Assembly: GCA_031213475.1 (NCBI GenBank) | Contig: JARUPZ010000019.1 | Span: 6,411,906-6,475,905, forward strand | Reading direction: 5' to 3' | From: Nereocystis luetkeana | Lineage: Eukaryota > Sar > Phaeophyceae > Laminariales > Laminariaceae | Length of the DNA: 64,000 bases | Part shown: positions 31,976-44,220 of the stretch, one piece after another | Layout: each line of letters begins with the position of its first letter | Numbering within the stretch: position 1 is the stretch's first letter | The notes under the pieces: generated by a model | Database searches by the model: none | What the model was told of the DNA's origin: nothing | The model's input: only the letters and a program-made list of their open reading frames with translations | Translations under genes and position numbers: made by a program

Positions 31976-34233
31976 TATCGCGTTAGCATACCGTCTGTGG
32001 TGTTGTAAGGATCACCCTGGGCTGGGTAGTCGATCGATCTCTTACCCCTATACGCTCCGTAGGTAACACCTTCACATTTATTCGACGTCGTCGAGGACAC
32101 GGGTGCCAAAATTCGATTCTTAGCGTGGTTAGTCATGTTGCTCTAAGGCGTGATGATGTCGGGAGACGAGAGGTGTGTCCTTCGGGTGTTTGAAAACTAC
32201 GCTACGTACATGTGAAGTGATGGCCGAGGTCAGAGTAAGGGACGCAGGTGTATCTGGCAGCTGGGAAACAGTAGTGCTTCGCTTCTTTTGATTTAGATCT
32301 TCTTGATTGATGGCGAGAGCTAAGGAGGTACTCTGGTAGAGAAGTGAGAGGTAGGGGGGGGGACTCAACACCCAGATATACTCGTCCCACTCCCCAAACT
32401 CTCCTAATTTCCTCTTTTCTGATGTGCTCCTACATATCTTTCTTATGCCTACCGATCTTTCTTCTGGTAATGTAAGAACTTCTCATTTTATGGTCCTATC
32501 TCCGTTTGGCAAGATTTCTCTCATCTAACGGGCTATCCGCCTTAAAGAACATTCCTAAAATAACATTACTCTCGACCAACGGAACATCCGCCGGAATCGT
32601 CCATTCTTTAGATTATTCTCGTAGTCCTGAGACTACAAAACTGCAGACTATATTGTCAATATCCATAGCCCACGAGCACTTCACTTATATCACATTAGCC
32701 CACCTGAAAAATCGCATATGCAGACCACAAGATGGCCAAAGGACGATGACGAATTTCATCCCAAACGACCAGGACAGAGGTGGTCGAAGATGCGGCCATT
32801 CGAAACAAAATAAATGAGGTTATAGATTCCCCCACACCTCGCAATAAGACCCAAACACCACAAAGGGGGGGGGTGGTCACTGAGAACCTCTGAAAGGGAG
32901 ACCGAAGGAGAGGAAGACAGAACTCAAAGCGAAGGCGAAAGGAGAAAACAGCCAAGGTGGAAACAAAAGAAAATGGAAAGAAAAAGGAGACAGAAGCCGA
33001 GGTGAAGGCTGAAGAAGAAAACTAAGACCGAAGTGAAGGCAAAAGAAGGACGCACAAGCATGTTACTGGAGCCATTCCCTGGGGCCCAAGGAGGCACGAA
33101 CGGGGGTTGTTTGCTGAACCGGGGTTGGCGAACTAGGAAACTCTCAAAAAGGAGACAACAGTGATCGCAATCCCAAAACATATATATTGGGTAGGCGTCA
33201 AGCCGAGTCTTTTGCTATAAGGCCCTGACATGGTAGACATCACACGAGACAAAAGGGACACAGCAAGAGTGCTGCGAGGGCCGCGTACACCAGGGGCACA
33301 CTAAAACCGGGAGACGGAGCTAACAACGCGGCGTCTGGGAGACCTGATCGTGGCGTGATCAATACCAGCAAACGGAGCAAGGTAGTTCACTCAACCAAAA
33401 GGAAGTCAAGACGGTGTCGCCCAGAAGACCCGAGAGAAGATCGGCCTATTGCGTGCAGTTCGGGGTGGTAGATAGCGCGGGGCTAAAGCACTAGCGTGTG
33501 CCACTCGGCCAACGGGGGCGACACCAAAGGTGGTGTTCGCCAGAGGGCAGAATGGCGCGCGCAATAAACCGAACAAAAAGCAAGAAAAAGAAGAGAAGGA
33601 AAAAACAAACTACCATCGGGACCAGGAGACTGACGAAAAGTTCGACACAGGTCAGGGGATATCGGTCCTGTCACGACCACTTTGGCCGATAGTTCTGCGG
33701 CCTTCCGGGGCGACAGTGCTACCGGGGCCCTACTTGGCAGACATGGAAGAAACACGGGTAAGCTGGAAGCTCGATATATTCTTAGTTCGATGACCGTCTG
33801 AAACAGGGGTCGGCGAAAACCAACGGAGGTCAGGGTACAACCCAGACTACAACACAATTTCACCTCGGCGTAGTATCACCGATAATTGGCTGTAGGCTAG
33901 TGAAGTACATACACAAATGCGAATTACGGTATCGCTACGACTCGGCGGCCTGAACGCAAGGAGGCTACACGGAGGTGTAGGCGATAGGAAAAGAAAATAA
34001 AGGGGGGGGGGGGGAGACGGTTATATTCCCAAACACACCCTAAAAAAAAGTAGACGGCCTCGGATCGGTAGCCAACACGGAGTCGGGCAAGCGGAACTGA
34101 TGGTGGTAGATGGAAGCAAACACACCTAAGAAAGCTGGCTGCAGATTACTACTAAAGACTAACCTTGAAGAACTACTCTAAGCTATTGTAGAATAACCAC
34201 CACCGAATAACCAGAACTAACAAAAAGGCCACA

Positions 34234-37200
34234 TCAAGGCTGACCAGAGGGGGGAGTGGGAACGATGGGGGCTCCGCGGGACGCATCAGAGTTCCGCAGC
34301 ACCCCACGTGCTAGGCTCCCACTCCCATGGCCTCCAAGACACCACGATCCGTACACGGCGTTTCGTGCCGTGGTGTAGCGGGCGAGTTGGAGGCCGATCT
34401 TGATCGGGCCGGGGTCGTCCAGGACCCGGATGATGTAGGAGCCGCCCGGAAGGCTCCGGCGAAGAACCCGACGAGGCGTCTGGGGGTGAGCGGTGAGCGG
34501 TCTTGCCCAGCCATCAGAGGCCGTCGAGTGCCTTGTACCATATGTGTATTCCGGAGGGGAAGATGGTGGTGCTGAAGTTGTGGAGCTAGAGGCTGCGAGA
34601 GACCAAGGCGTAACCGGGAGCAAGGAAGATTCAGTCTCGGGATCGGGCCAGGTCGCGGTGAGCGGCGCCTATGCACATATGACGGTAGAGGCGGTTCGTC
34701 TGGCGGTGCTGTGTCGGCGCTCCTGACCAGTAGAGTAGGATGTGGCACCGGTAAGTGTTGAAGGTCCAGCTCGCGTTCCCAAGAGGGGCTGAGAAGTCCA
34801 GCCCAGTTGCTCTCGTACACAACGGCGATGACCCCGCCGCGGCCGCGTACGAGTTGATGGCCGGTGATCCGCTCGACGTCGAGGCGTTCCGGTCGAGGAG
34901 TGACGTCGTCGACGGTGACCTGGTAAGGTGGGGACTTGGTGGCAGAAGCTGTGAGCACGTGTGCAGTGAGGTCCGCGGGCAGATGCTTGGGGATATCACT
35001 GATGTCGTCGGGGTTCCGGCAAGGTTGCATCGTTTGACGGAGACGTGTGACTTGGATTCCCGTCCCGGAAGGTCGGATGGAAGGTCGAGGAAAAGTAGCT
35101 GGTCGTGAAGGGGGCGATTGTCGGGGGCGTTTGAGGTGGGCGTCGGTCCTACGGCGAAGACCTCCATTCCAGTTCAGGGAAAGCTTCGTCTTGAGGATGG
35201 TTGCGTCGGTGCTCTTTTCGACGCCTTGGTGGACGGTTGAAGCGGAGTTGTAAACCCACACCCAGCCGCTTACGGAGAAGGCGGGGGGGGTGCTAGGAGG
35301 GCGGCCATGATGGGCGCGTTGCGGCACTGGAGACGCGAGACGGTGAGTCGGTGTACTTCGTGGACGAGGGAGTAGGCGCGTCGTTGTCGGTCGGTAGCGA
35401 GGCTGATGTGGACCAGGTGGCCGCGGTCCAAGCTTTGGTGACCGCCGACGTTGCCGGGTTCGAAGACCGAGAGTGGGTGGCGAGGAAGACGGCCCATGTG
35501 GATTTCGTCAGGCCCTGTAGCGGCGTTCACGGAGTTGTTGTAGGCCGACGACACGTGTGGTAGCAGCACATCCCAGCCGGTCTGCTGTGCGTTGCCGACC
35601 ATAGAAAGCATTTGGGCCAACTCATGGTTGACGCGCTCGACGCCGCCATTGGTGCAGGGGTGGTAGGCGCTGATGATTATCTTGTGGATACCAAGGCGGT
35701 TGTAGACGATGTTCGCAAGCGTGGAGGTAAAGTGTTGTCCGTTGTCGGACAGGAGTGTAACCGGTCACCCCCAGAAGGGATGTACTCGTTCAGGAGGATG
35801 TCGGTGGTGCCGGCGACCGTAAACTGGGCCGCTGAAAGGGAAGACGTATTGGCGCGGCGGATGAAGCGGTCGGTGAAGAGGAGGATGTGGACGTTACCGC
35901 GCGGTGTGAGCGGCAGGGGCCCGAAGTAGTCGACGCTGGCGGTGATGCCAGGCCCGTTGGGCAAAGGAAGAGAAAGGATGGGCGAACGAATGGTGTGCCG
36001 GGAGGTCTCCCGCGCCTGGCATTGAAGGCTGCGGCGGAATCACCAGCGGACGGAGGCGTCCATGTCAATGCACCAAAAGAAATATGCCAGCATGCGGACC
36101 GTTTGGGCGACTCCCAGGTGTCGAGAAGTGGTGGCGGGGCATGTGTTCAGCACCCAGGGGCGCATTAACATTGGCACTTGGACGCGTGGGGTAAGGGGGG
36201 CGGGTGGTGGTAGGTTGCTTCCGGGCGGGGTTGTGGGTGGTCGTTGGACGAGGAGAGTGGTTTCGTCGTCGGTACGGTGCAGCTTGTTTTTGGAGGCAAG
36301 AGTGAGGACGTCCGAACGTTGTGGGCGCCGGGCCGAGGGGGTGAAATCGAGGAGGTCGTTTGGCGTGGGGGCAGGGAAGTCCAACGACACGAAGCGGATG
36401 GTGGCGCAGCACATGGGCTCTGCTCGTTGTTTTCGCGCCCAGGTTTTGCAGATTTAGTGCTCGACGCAGGCGAGGAAGTAGGGGTCGTCATCGGGTTCGA
36501 CGACGGGCTCCGGAAGGGGCAGTGACGGTGGTGCTGGTGCCGGCGGAAAAGACGTTGTTGAAGGGGTCGGTCTTGGTATAGTGGGTGCCAATTACTCGGG
36601 CGGCGCAGGGGCTGTGGCTGGAGGCGTCGTCGTTGGAGGAGGTCTTGGCTGGTTCCGGTCGGGGGCGTGGGCGGACTGTGGGTGGATGTAGATCGTTTGC
36701 GTAGGACGGGTTGTGGTCGATGTCCGAAACGATAGTCGGCCGTGAATCGAGGGGATCCCGCGGCAGCGGCAACGCGATTGCGGGTCCGAGAAGATATCGT
36801 GTTCGTAGAGTCCAAGCCTGGGTGCCTGACCACCACGTGGTCTGATGAGATTATTTATAGTCGTTGTATTAGAGGACAGATAAGGAGAGAGAGGGCGGAG
36901 CCCAGCTCGTAGCTCGGAGTGGAGAGCGGAGAACGGAGAACGGAGTGCTCGAACTCTCCTCATGAACACACGGCAAAATTCACAATATCGCCTGCGAAGA
37001 TATACGTAACCCTCTACGACTTGTAACCGTCGCTGCTGGAACGACCCAAACGAACATATCAGACCTGAGTGGGCCGGTTTCGTGGTGCCAACGGTGGATG
37101 CCGACGGTGTCAAGGCCAGTGAGGCGGTTGCGTCTGGTGCGGTCGGCGTCGGTGGCTGGTTGAGGAAGCCGGGAGAGGAAGTCGGCGTTGCTGTTGGCCC

Positions 37201-39010
37201 TGCCCTCCCGGTACTCCAGCGTGTAGGTGTACGCCGAAAGGAACTCGAGCCAGCGCCGGGTGCGTGCGTTATGTTCACCGACCTTGGCGATGTTCTCGAG
37301 CGCCTTGTGGTCCGAGTAGATCTGGAAACGGGTGGACCATAAATGTCCGTGGAGGCGTTTAATCGCGCACACGATGCTTCCGTCCTCGAGGTCGAGGGGT
37401 GCCCATGAGCGTTCGGAGTCCAGGGTGGCACGGCTGACGAAGAGGATGGGGCGGACTGAGCCGTCGGGTTGTTCTTGCTCAAGGGTTGCTCCGAAGCCGT
37501 TGATGCTAGCGTCGCAGCAGAGGCGGAAGGGGTGGGAGTTGTCGGCGACGGCGTCCCAGTCGGGGTAGACGAGGATAGGCGGTCCAGCAAGTTTGTGTAG
37601 AATGGCGCGTACGGTGGTTTCCATGGCGGGGGTGGAGTCGAACGTGGCACCTAAAGTCAGTAGAGCGTTGATGGGGCGCAGACGTCGGGAAAGGTTCGGC
37701 AGGAACTTGCTGTAGTAGGTGATGCCTCCTATGATCGAACGCACTTTCTTCTTGTCGGTGGGCATGGGCATTCTGGTGGGTGCGGCGACCTTGTCGGAGT
37801 TGGGGCTGTGACCGCCGGCGGAAATTGTGTGTCCCAGGAAATCGGCGATGGTGGAGCCAATTTTGTCCTTAGCGGGGGAAAATTTAAGGTAGTGCTTTCG
37901 GAGGCGTCCGAAAGAGGGCTCTGATGTTGGCGATGTGGTCGATAGGGTCGGGGTCGAAGACGATGATGCCATCGAGATACGCGGCGACGCGTTCCAGGCC
38001 TTTGGTGACTTCGTTGATTACCTTGACGAACTAGCCGGGGAAGGCGCTGCTGCTTTGCGGCATAAGAAGCCACTCGAATAGCCGCTTCGAGGTGCCGAAC
38101 GCTGTCAAAGGGATGGTGTCCTCGTCGATGGTGATTTGGTGGAATTAGGAGACCAGGTCAAAGAGCGAAAAGATGCGGCCTTTGCCGAAGGAGTCGAGGA
38201 CTTCGTCGACGCGGGGGATGGGGAGTTGTCCGAGAGAGCTGATGGCGTTGAGCCTCTTGTAGTTGATAGTGATGCGGACACCTCCATCCTTCTTGGGGAT
38301 GGCGACCATAGGGCTGGAGTATGGTGAGGTGAAATGCTGGATCAGGCCGGCAGTCCGGTACTGGTCTAATACGGCATCGACCTTCTTGGCGAGGTTGGGG
38401 TTGATCCTGTAGGGGGGGGAAGTGAGCGGTGCGCATTGCGGGGGTGCTGTGATCTTGAACGGCATCAGTGAGCACGAGCAGACGTCGGTCTTCGAGGTGG
38501 AGAAGACGTCCTGGAATTCGTAGAGGACATCGCCCAAGTTGTTGATCGCCGAGGGGGTCCATCCGGAACCGTGAAGGTCGAAGTTGACGTTGCGTAGGTG
38601 TAACGGGAGAAGTTCCCAGAGGTCGAGGAAGCTTTTCCGTTGGTCGGCGTCGAAGCGTGCAAGGAGCTGTGGGCACGGGTTTTGGTGCCGTAGGGGGGTC
38701 GGCTGTCGATGGGCTCTGGTCGGCCACGGGGATGTTGTCGTGGACGGCATTTACGTCCGGAATTGGAGGGCGGGGGGGGAGGGTCCAAGGAAGGGTGCCC
38801 AAGGGTGGTAGGTGGCACCTGTACCGATGGGGAGCAGGAGGTTCCGAGGAGGTCGCCCGGAATGAGGTCGATAGATCCAGATAGTGGGATCGTATTGGTA
38901 CCCGTCGGAGACGAATATGACCGTGTCGGAAAGGGGGTTCTGGAGCATGTTGACCATGTAATTCCCGGAAAACGCAGGGGCGCCTGACTGACGTACCAGG
39001 TTGACCTTGA
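34234..39010 (-). mobile_element. Decayed Ty3/gypsy retroelement with chromodomain
   Basis: Pol domains appear in order on the minus strand. Reverse transcriptase (about 38480 to 37700): SPYSSPMVAIPKKDGG, then the active-site region near 37972. RNase H (about 37480 to 37110): CCDASINGFGATLEQ and YSDHKALENIAK. An H2C2-type segment with HLGVAQTVRMLAYFFW (about 36120-36060). Integrase (about 35930 to 35480): SVDYFGPLPLT, DNGQHF and GGVERVNHELAQML supply the DDE acids. A C-terminal chromodomain (34758-34877) has VERITGHQLVRGRGG and NWAGL-SPSWEREL. The element is dead: two stops in the reverse transcriptase (38145 and 38031), YLDG in place of YLDD, several frameshifts, and about 150 bp of apparently non-coding sequence between RNase H and integrase (36836-36980). 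No gag, protease or paired LTRs were identified, so the 5' part is missing or unrecognisable. Confidence 0.9.
36836..36985 (-). other. Non-coding segment inside the Ty3 element
   Basis: On the minus strand the RNase H frame stops at 36980. An AT-rich stretch follows with ACTATAAATAATCTC, then GTGGTGGTCAGGCACC, before integrase-related sequence resumes. It could be a small insertion, a fragment of an LTR, or a natural spacer. I cannot tell which. Confidence 0.4.
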
Positions 39011-40925
39011 CGAGCTTCGGTGTATAGAGGAAAGCGAAAAAGCTTTATTGCCGGCGAATCGGAGGTGGTGGATGTCGTCAGTAGAACGGTCGTCGGGAAT
39101 GATTGCTGAGGCTCCGCTGGGGTCGTTGTGGCGCTAGGAGAGCTCCCCACGGGTTCGCCAGGGGGGTTGGTGAGGGGGGGCGGGCTGTGGCTGGAGCGTG
39201 GTGTACGAGCGTCGCTCGAAACGCATCCAGCTGTCTCATCCCAAGAGGATGGGTGCTGCATGGTTCCTGCAGGAACTACGCAGGCCCATATACTACGATT
39301 GCATAATGATTGAGTAGTTGCAAAGGCACGTGTTTGTGGTGCCCGGCGGTTGCCGTGTGGTACCTGTCTTCCGGTTGCTTAAGGGAAGAAAGTTTTTCCC
39401 TGCCTGCCGTGCAGCGAACACCGTTTTTGTGGTTTTGGGCTTATTATAGTGCTCCTCATGGTACGCCTCGGATGACCAAGCTCACCTCGAGGCCAGCATA
39501 TAGCTGTACCACTTGAGTATGTCAGCCACCCTGGTCGATGCGATGTAAGAGACACATAAGTTTATTACAAAACCAAACAGAGACAAGACAGAGACTGCTG
39601 TGGGCAATGTTCCCCAGCAACAAAGACGCAACATCCGTCATACATACGCCAAGATCCATACCTCTATAGGAAACCCGGGGATGTCCCCTGATGACCACAC
39701 CATTCGTAGCGTGCGTGCAGCAAATCTCGTTATTATTATGGCGGTGTTGCAAGCGGTGTACAGTAGTACAGTAGTATGTATGCCAATAATATTTTAGTAT
39801 ATCTCTTATGCATACGTTGGTCCCGCGCTGCTCCCCGGTTCACCGTGTACCGGTTTATTTTTTTGCCAGGCAAGCAAGCCTCCGATCAACCGCGACTCGA
39901 GAGACAGACTCGAAAATGAAAAGAAGGCACAACGTGCACGTACTGCTTGCTGCGCAACGGTGCACAGCAAGCACACTATGCTAAGAAATCTCCACCGTAT
40001 TCTATAGTATTAATGCTGTTGGTATTGATAGTTGCTTCGCAGATACGCATGTGGTAAAAATTAGTGCCCAAGTGAGTGCATATTTGGGAAAATCCGCCTT
40101 TCACCGTGGTTGGAATTATGAGTCTATTTATTTTCACGTCCAGTATGCTGTGCAAGAGTCTGGTGCATCACGATACCAACAGCACGAAGCAGAAGTGTAT
40201 GTACCAGGTAGGATGTTGAATGACTTTTCCGAGCCACGACGAATATCCCATGTGTCCGTCCGCCCAGTACGATCACGAACGAGTACAGTACCGATATAGC
40301 CAGCACACAGGCGCTCAGTACGAGCCAAACCCCGCCTGGTGGGGTGCCGTCTGTGCCGGTACCGACTGGTCTCTCTCGTCACTCTCTAACCGCGATTTCT
40401 CAAAAGAGAGAAGCACGAGAACAACGCTCGGATGCATTTTGTCGAAGGCAATAACAATGCTATTGATGCTACTAATATGTTAGTATATATAGCGAGAGGA
40501 ACGGAAAATACTGCTGTACGTACAGAGGCCGGTCTATACGGTCTGCAAAGGTACCCCCAGGTGGCCGTCACGACATTATTAATACTGTCGCTCATTATTG
40601 TTGTCGTCAAATTCATGAATCTAAAGATGTTTACTGCTGTGCTACTACTACTGCTCTACACAGCAAGCAGTAGTATAGTTTTCCCATTCATTGCTAAATT
40701 AAATGACAGACAACCGACTTCGTATACTACTGGCTGTAGGGGTACACTTATTTATCGGTTTTCCACTGACCGCCTTACTTGAAAAATTGAGAAATCAGCT
40801 AAAGGTAGCAACGCCCGCAAGCTCTCTCTCCCTCCACGAAATTTCCTTAAGTTCCAAGAAGACCGAATGTCGGCGCAAGGCGTGAACGTATATAAATGTA
40901 CGCTAATCGAATTCAATGAAAAAGC
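39011..40925. other. Spacer, no gene recognised
   Basis: GC-rich sequence to about 39260 may belong to the 5' part of the Ty3 element. The remainder is AT-richer with short frames lacking family motifs. One frame near 40432-40782 could encode a hydrophobic segment (TLLILSLIIVVVKF), but it overlaps microsatellite-like sequence and has no recognisable homology. Confidence 0.45.
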
Positions 40926-41271
40926 CGGTCGCCCCGGTGGTTCAAGTGGTTAACCTCGAATTCTACTTGTTTGAGTCCTGGGTCCGAGCCCCAGGAGGGT
41001 CGGACTTTGACTTTATTTGCAAAAATAAAAAAAGGGATTCAATTGTTGAGAGCGCCTTGCAGCGTGGGTAGGCACAATTCGATGCGAGTCGACGAGGGAA
41101 GAAAAGGCTGAAATCTTCTCGCGATAAAAATGAAGGCACGTACCGTAGCGGGAAGGGGGGAGAAGAGCCTGCTATGTGAACCCGGATCTGAGTTACGAGT
41201 TGGAAGGAGAGAGAGAAGAAGATGTGCGAAGATAATGAATGGGATGAGAAAAAAAAAAAAAAAAAAAAAAA
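40926..41271 (+). mobile_element. tRNA-derived SINE, complete copy
   Basis: The tRNA-like head has an A-box-like TGGTTCAAGTGG and a B-box-like GGGTCCGAGCCCC, with a perfect 5-bp T stem (CTGGG/CCCAG). The body passes through GCAGCGTGGGTAGGCACAAT without interruption and ends in about 25 A. It defines the element boundaries and shows that the 17951-20266 copy carries an insertion. SINEs of this sort are transcribed by pol III and moved by LINE enzymes. The partner LINE is unknown: the LINE in this window ends in (CA)n, not A. Confidence 0.85.
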
Positions 41272-42855
41272 TTGGCCGGGGGGGAAACGACAAGAAGAGA
41301 TGGATGAACGTTGTCTCGCCCGTCGCAAAAAAAAACTTTGTTTTACTTGTATGTAATATTTACTCGTAGCATTTATTGCTGTTATTGAGTAACCTTGGTG
41401 GGACATCGAGATGTATGCAGTGACCAAAAACAACGACAACTTTTGTTGGTGTAATGACAATCAACCATACGAGCAGCGGGAGCGCTCAGCCACACGGGTT
41501 CAAATTTATGGAGGGGGTTGTGTCGCGTCCGTCCCCTTGCGACTCCTTGCGTTGTAACCTGGCCAACATCAACCATTGTACCATCCAACCATTGTATCAC
41601 CCCCCATGGCAATCACGCGGTGGTCGTTCTTGCTGCAACCGTCGCTTTCGAGCGTAAGTTTCCCTAGTGCCAAGAGGGCTGCTTACGACTACTACATCAT
41701 AATGGAGACCCTAGATCATACTGTTGTACAGATTTCGTGGTGAAGAGGAGCGAACAGCTGGGCAACGCACATCGCTCGTGCTCTACGGTCACGGAATAGA
41801 GGCCCTACTACTGTACAAGGTGAAGCTATGTTGGCAGCACGATCTTGCTGATCTAAATACTACAACTCACGTCGTGGCACCTGGTATATAAATATACCTA
41901 TGATATACCCACCTACCTGTTTTCCCTCTATCTCTGTGGGACTAGGTGAGACGCCACGTCGAGTTGGAAGCCATGTCCTTTTCTTGCGCATATCCATCCA
42001 TCCATCCGCTCCGCGCGGACTCGCACGCATGCGCGATAGCTATCGATACAACTACTGGTAACGGCAGCTTGCGAAATGTCTTCCTCTCGCTACAGGAGGG
42101 GGGGCACTGTGACTAAACTACCGTACCACTATGCCCGAAAATGTAGAGTGCGTTCGGATGTTCACCCCCAAAGCACAAACATCCCTCTATATTTATTGCC
42201 GGACAGAGTGGTACTCATACGCTAAGCGACAAAGTATGAGTGACTAAAACCAAGAGACTAACACTAATAACTAAAAAAAACTAAAAACTGCTGCTACATG
42301 GTAGACTACGATTATTGCCTTCCGTAGCTTAGTGAAGGGACTAAATACGCCAAGTGGCTACGTATGCACGAACAACCAAGTTTTCTAATTCAACGGCACC
42401 CCTTGCCGCCTGTGGCGACTAAACGTAAAAAAATGAAAGATGTAAGAAGAAAACAAACCAGCGCAACAAAGCCGAGCGGTGTGTCCTACTTGCCATTCCA
42501 TCGCCAACCCTCACCGCCCGCGTTATCATCCCCCACGCCACAGCTAGGCCGCCCCACCCGACCCGACCTCGACGGCTTTGATAACGACCGCTCTTTCGGG
42601 CTAATTGCTCGCTCTTCACCATGGTCCGCCACCGAAGGCGACCGGCTCTCTAACGAAGGAGGTGCGCCAGCGACGCGTTTTCCTCTTCCGCTTCCGCTAT
42701 CGCTGCCCCTGCCGCTTCCGTTCCTACTGTTTCTGCCGTCGCGGTCACTATCGATCCGATTTAATGCGGGCGATGCGCTTGACCCGCCCCGCTTCGTGTT
42801 CACCCGGTGGTGGTGGTTGACGTTAGACGCCGTAGCTTCCGCAATCGATGCATCA
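41272..42855. other. Region downstream of the kinase gene, no gene recognised
   Basis: Mixed sequence with no long open frame carrying a motif and no listed repeat family. It presumably includes the kinase 3' untranslated region and polyadenylation site. Confidence 0.5.
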
Positions 42856-43439
42856 TCACCACCACCACCACCCCTCCCGCCACCTCCCGCCCCTCCCCCC
42901 CCCCCCTCCCGTTGCCTCCCCCGCTACCCCCGCCTCTCCACCTCCGCCGCTGCTGCCATCGCCGCTGCCGATACTCTCGCCGTAGGCATCAGCAGCGTTT
43001 TTCATCGGACTCAACCGCCTGCCGTAGCGCGGCCCGTCCCGGTATTGGTCCCCTCCTGGAGGGGAACCAGCGGACAGCCTCGGCGAGGCGCCGCCCCCGC
43101 TACTTCTACGACTACCGACGCGTTCTCCGCGGGCGTCAGCTGCAGCGGCAGCAGCTGTAGCATTACTCGCCACCGTGTTCCCGCTGTCGTGGCGCTGCGA
43201 TCTGCCCCGGTGCTGGTCATGTTCTCGAGAGGAAACGGGCGTTCTCGGCGAAAGACCTATCCCACCACCACCGCCAACGCCACCGCCCCTGGGGCTGCGC
43301 GGGGTATCGGGGCCGCCGTTTTCGAGGGAGCGCCGCCTGCCACCGAACGGGTTGGGACTCGACGAGTTGCTGCGTCCGCCCGATGACTTTCGGCGAGGGG
43401 GGGGGGTTAGAGTGCGAGGAGCACCGCTGCCGCCGTCGC

Positions 43440-43482
<43 letters not shown>

Positions 43483-44220
43483 TCCGGACGGCAGCTGCTG
43501 CAGGTCCAGTCCGGACGTAACGACCTGAAGCGATGTACGCTTTGACGTAGTCTGGATGGATAGCGGCCGGCGTGGCGGAGAAGAGTAGCCTCGATCCTCT
43601 TCTTCTTTGGTGGACGACGCCGTATTGATGAGCCTCTCCCCGCCTACCTCTGCCTGGCGCGCTGAAATCGCCAAGCTTTCTACGATGTCAGTGTCGATGG
43701 CACCGATTTCCGCGGTCGACAAAAACCGCGGACTGCCCTGCCTGGGCGACTCTCGGCGCCTGTTTTTTCGGAGCTGTGACGTCTGGGGGCAGATCGAGCG
43801 CCGGCTGGGCGGGTCCGATGACTCCCTCGACGACAGACGCCCCGACGCGGAGTGCTCGGAGCAGGAGGCCCGTCGTATCCGCGCGATGGCGGCGGCCCGG
43901 CTGAGGCTGTCGATTTCGCTGACACTGTCCGCCTCGCTTGCTATCGGGCTACTCGACGCCGTCGCATTCCGGTGTTGCCGCATCGCAACGAAGGAGTCCG
44001 AGAGGAGCTCTCTCACCGTGGCGCGCTTGGCCGGGTCTCGCTCGAAACACCGCAGCAAGAACCCTGTCAGGGGTAACGACAGGCCGCTCGGTAGAGGGGG
44101 GGGGCCGTCCGTGCATTTCACCCAGTTTATGAGGGCCACCGGGGTCCGCAGGTTTAGGGTGTGCCATGGGGGCTGCCCCGTCGCCATCTCGAGCACGGCT
44201 CCCCCTAGGGACCAGACGTC
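42856..44220 (-). CDS. MAPKKK exon 4, kinase C-lobe and tail
   Basis: Starts DVWSLGGAVLEMATGQPPW after GCGCTAG and includes CFERDPAKRATVRELL, the end of the kinase fold. The rest is a Ser/Arg/Gly-rich tail. Minus-strand GGC repeats give a poly-Gly run near 43440-43490. Confidence 0.85.

Larger units (their letters stand above)
28973..34233. other. Intergenic region, no gene recognised
   Basis: Between PRP17 and the Ty3 element I see no coding exon with a recognisable motif. It contains a G run near 29318-29333, an AT-rich zone with repeated CGGTCGGTT and TTCGTTTTTTTT (29890-30380), a direct duplication (30650-30735 and 30800-30900) and a TGATCTA-rich repeat (31795-31975). The purine-rich stretch 32880-34010, ending at a G run near 34001, may include the Ty3 element's 3' untranslated region or LTR, but I could not find a matching second LTR. 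Confidence 0.5.

Noticed and set aside
35047..38884. Plus-strand frames of 60 to 130 codons across the Ty3 element
   Set aside because: They are antisense shadows of the pol gene on the minus strand.
34001..39500. LTRs flanking the Ty3 element
   Set aside because: I compared the sequence on either side by eye and found no matching direct repeats. They may be lost or lie beyond the region I could match.
40432..40782. Frame of 116 codons with a hydrophobic segment
   Set aside because: No family likeness, and it crosses CTACTACTGCTC-type microsatellite sequence. It cannot be excluded but is not supported as a gene.
42364..43386. Plus-strand Pro/Arg-rich frame of 340 codons
   Set aside because: Antisense of the low-complexity tail of the kinase exon 4.
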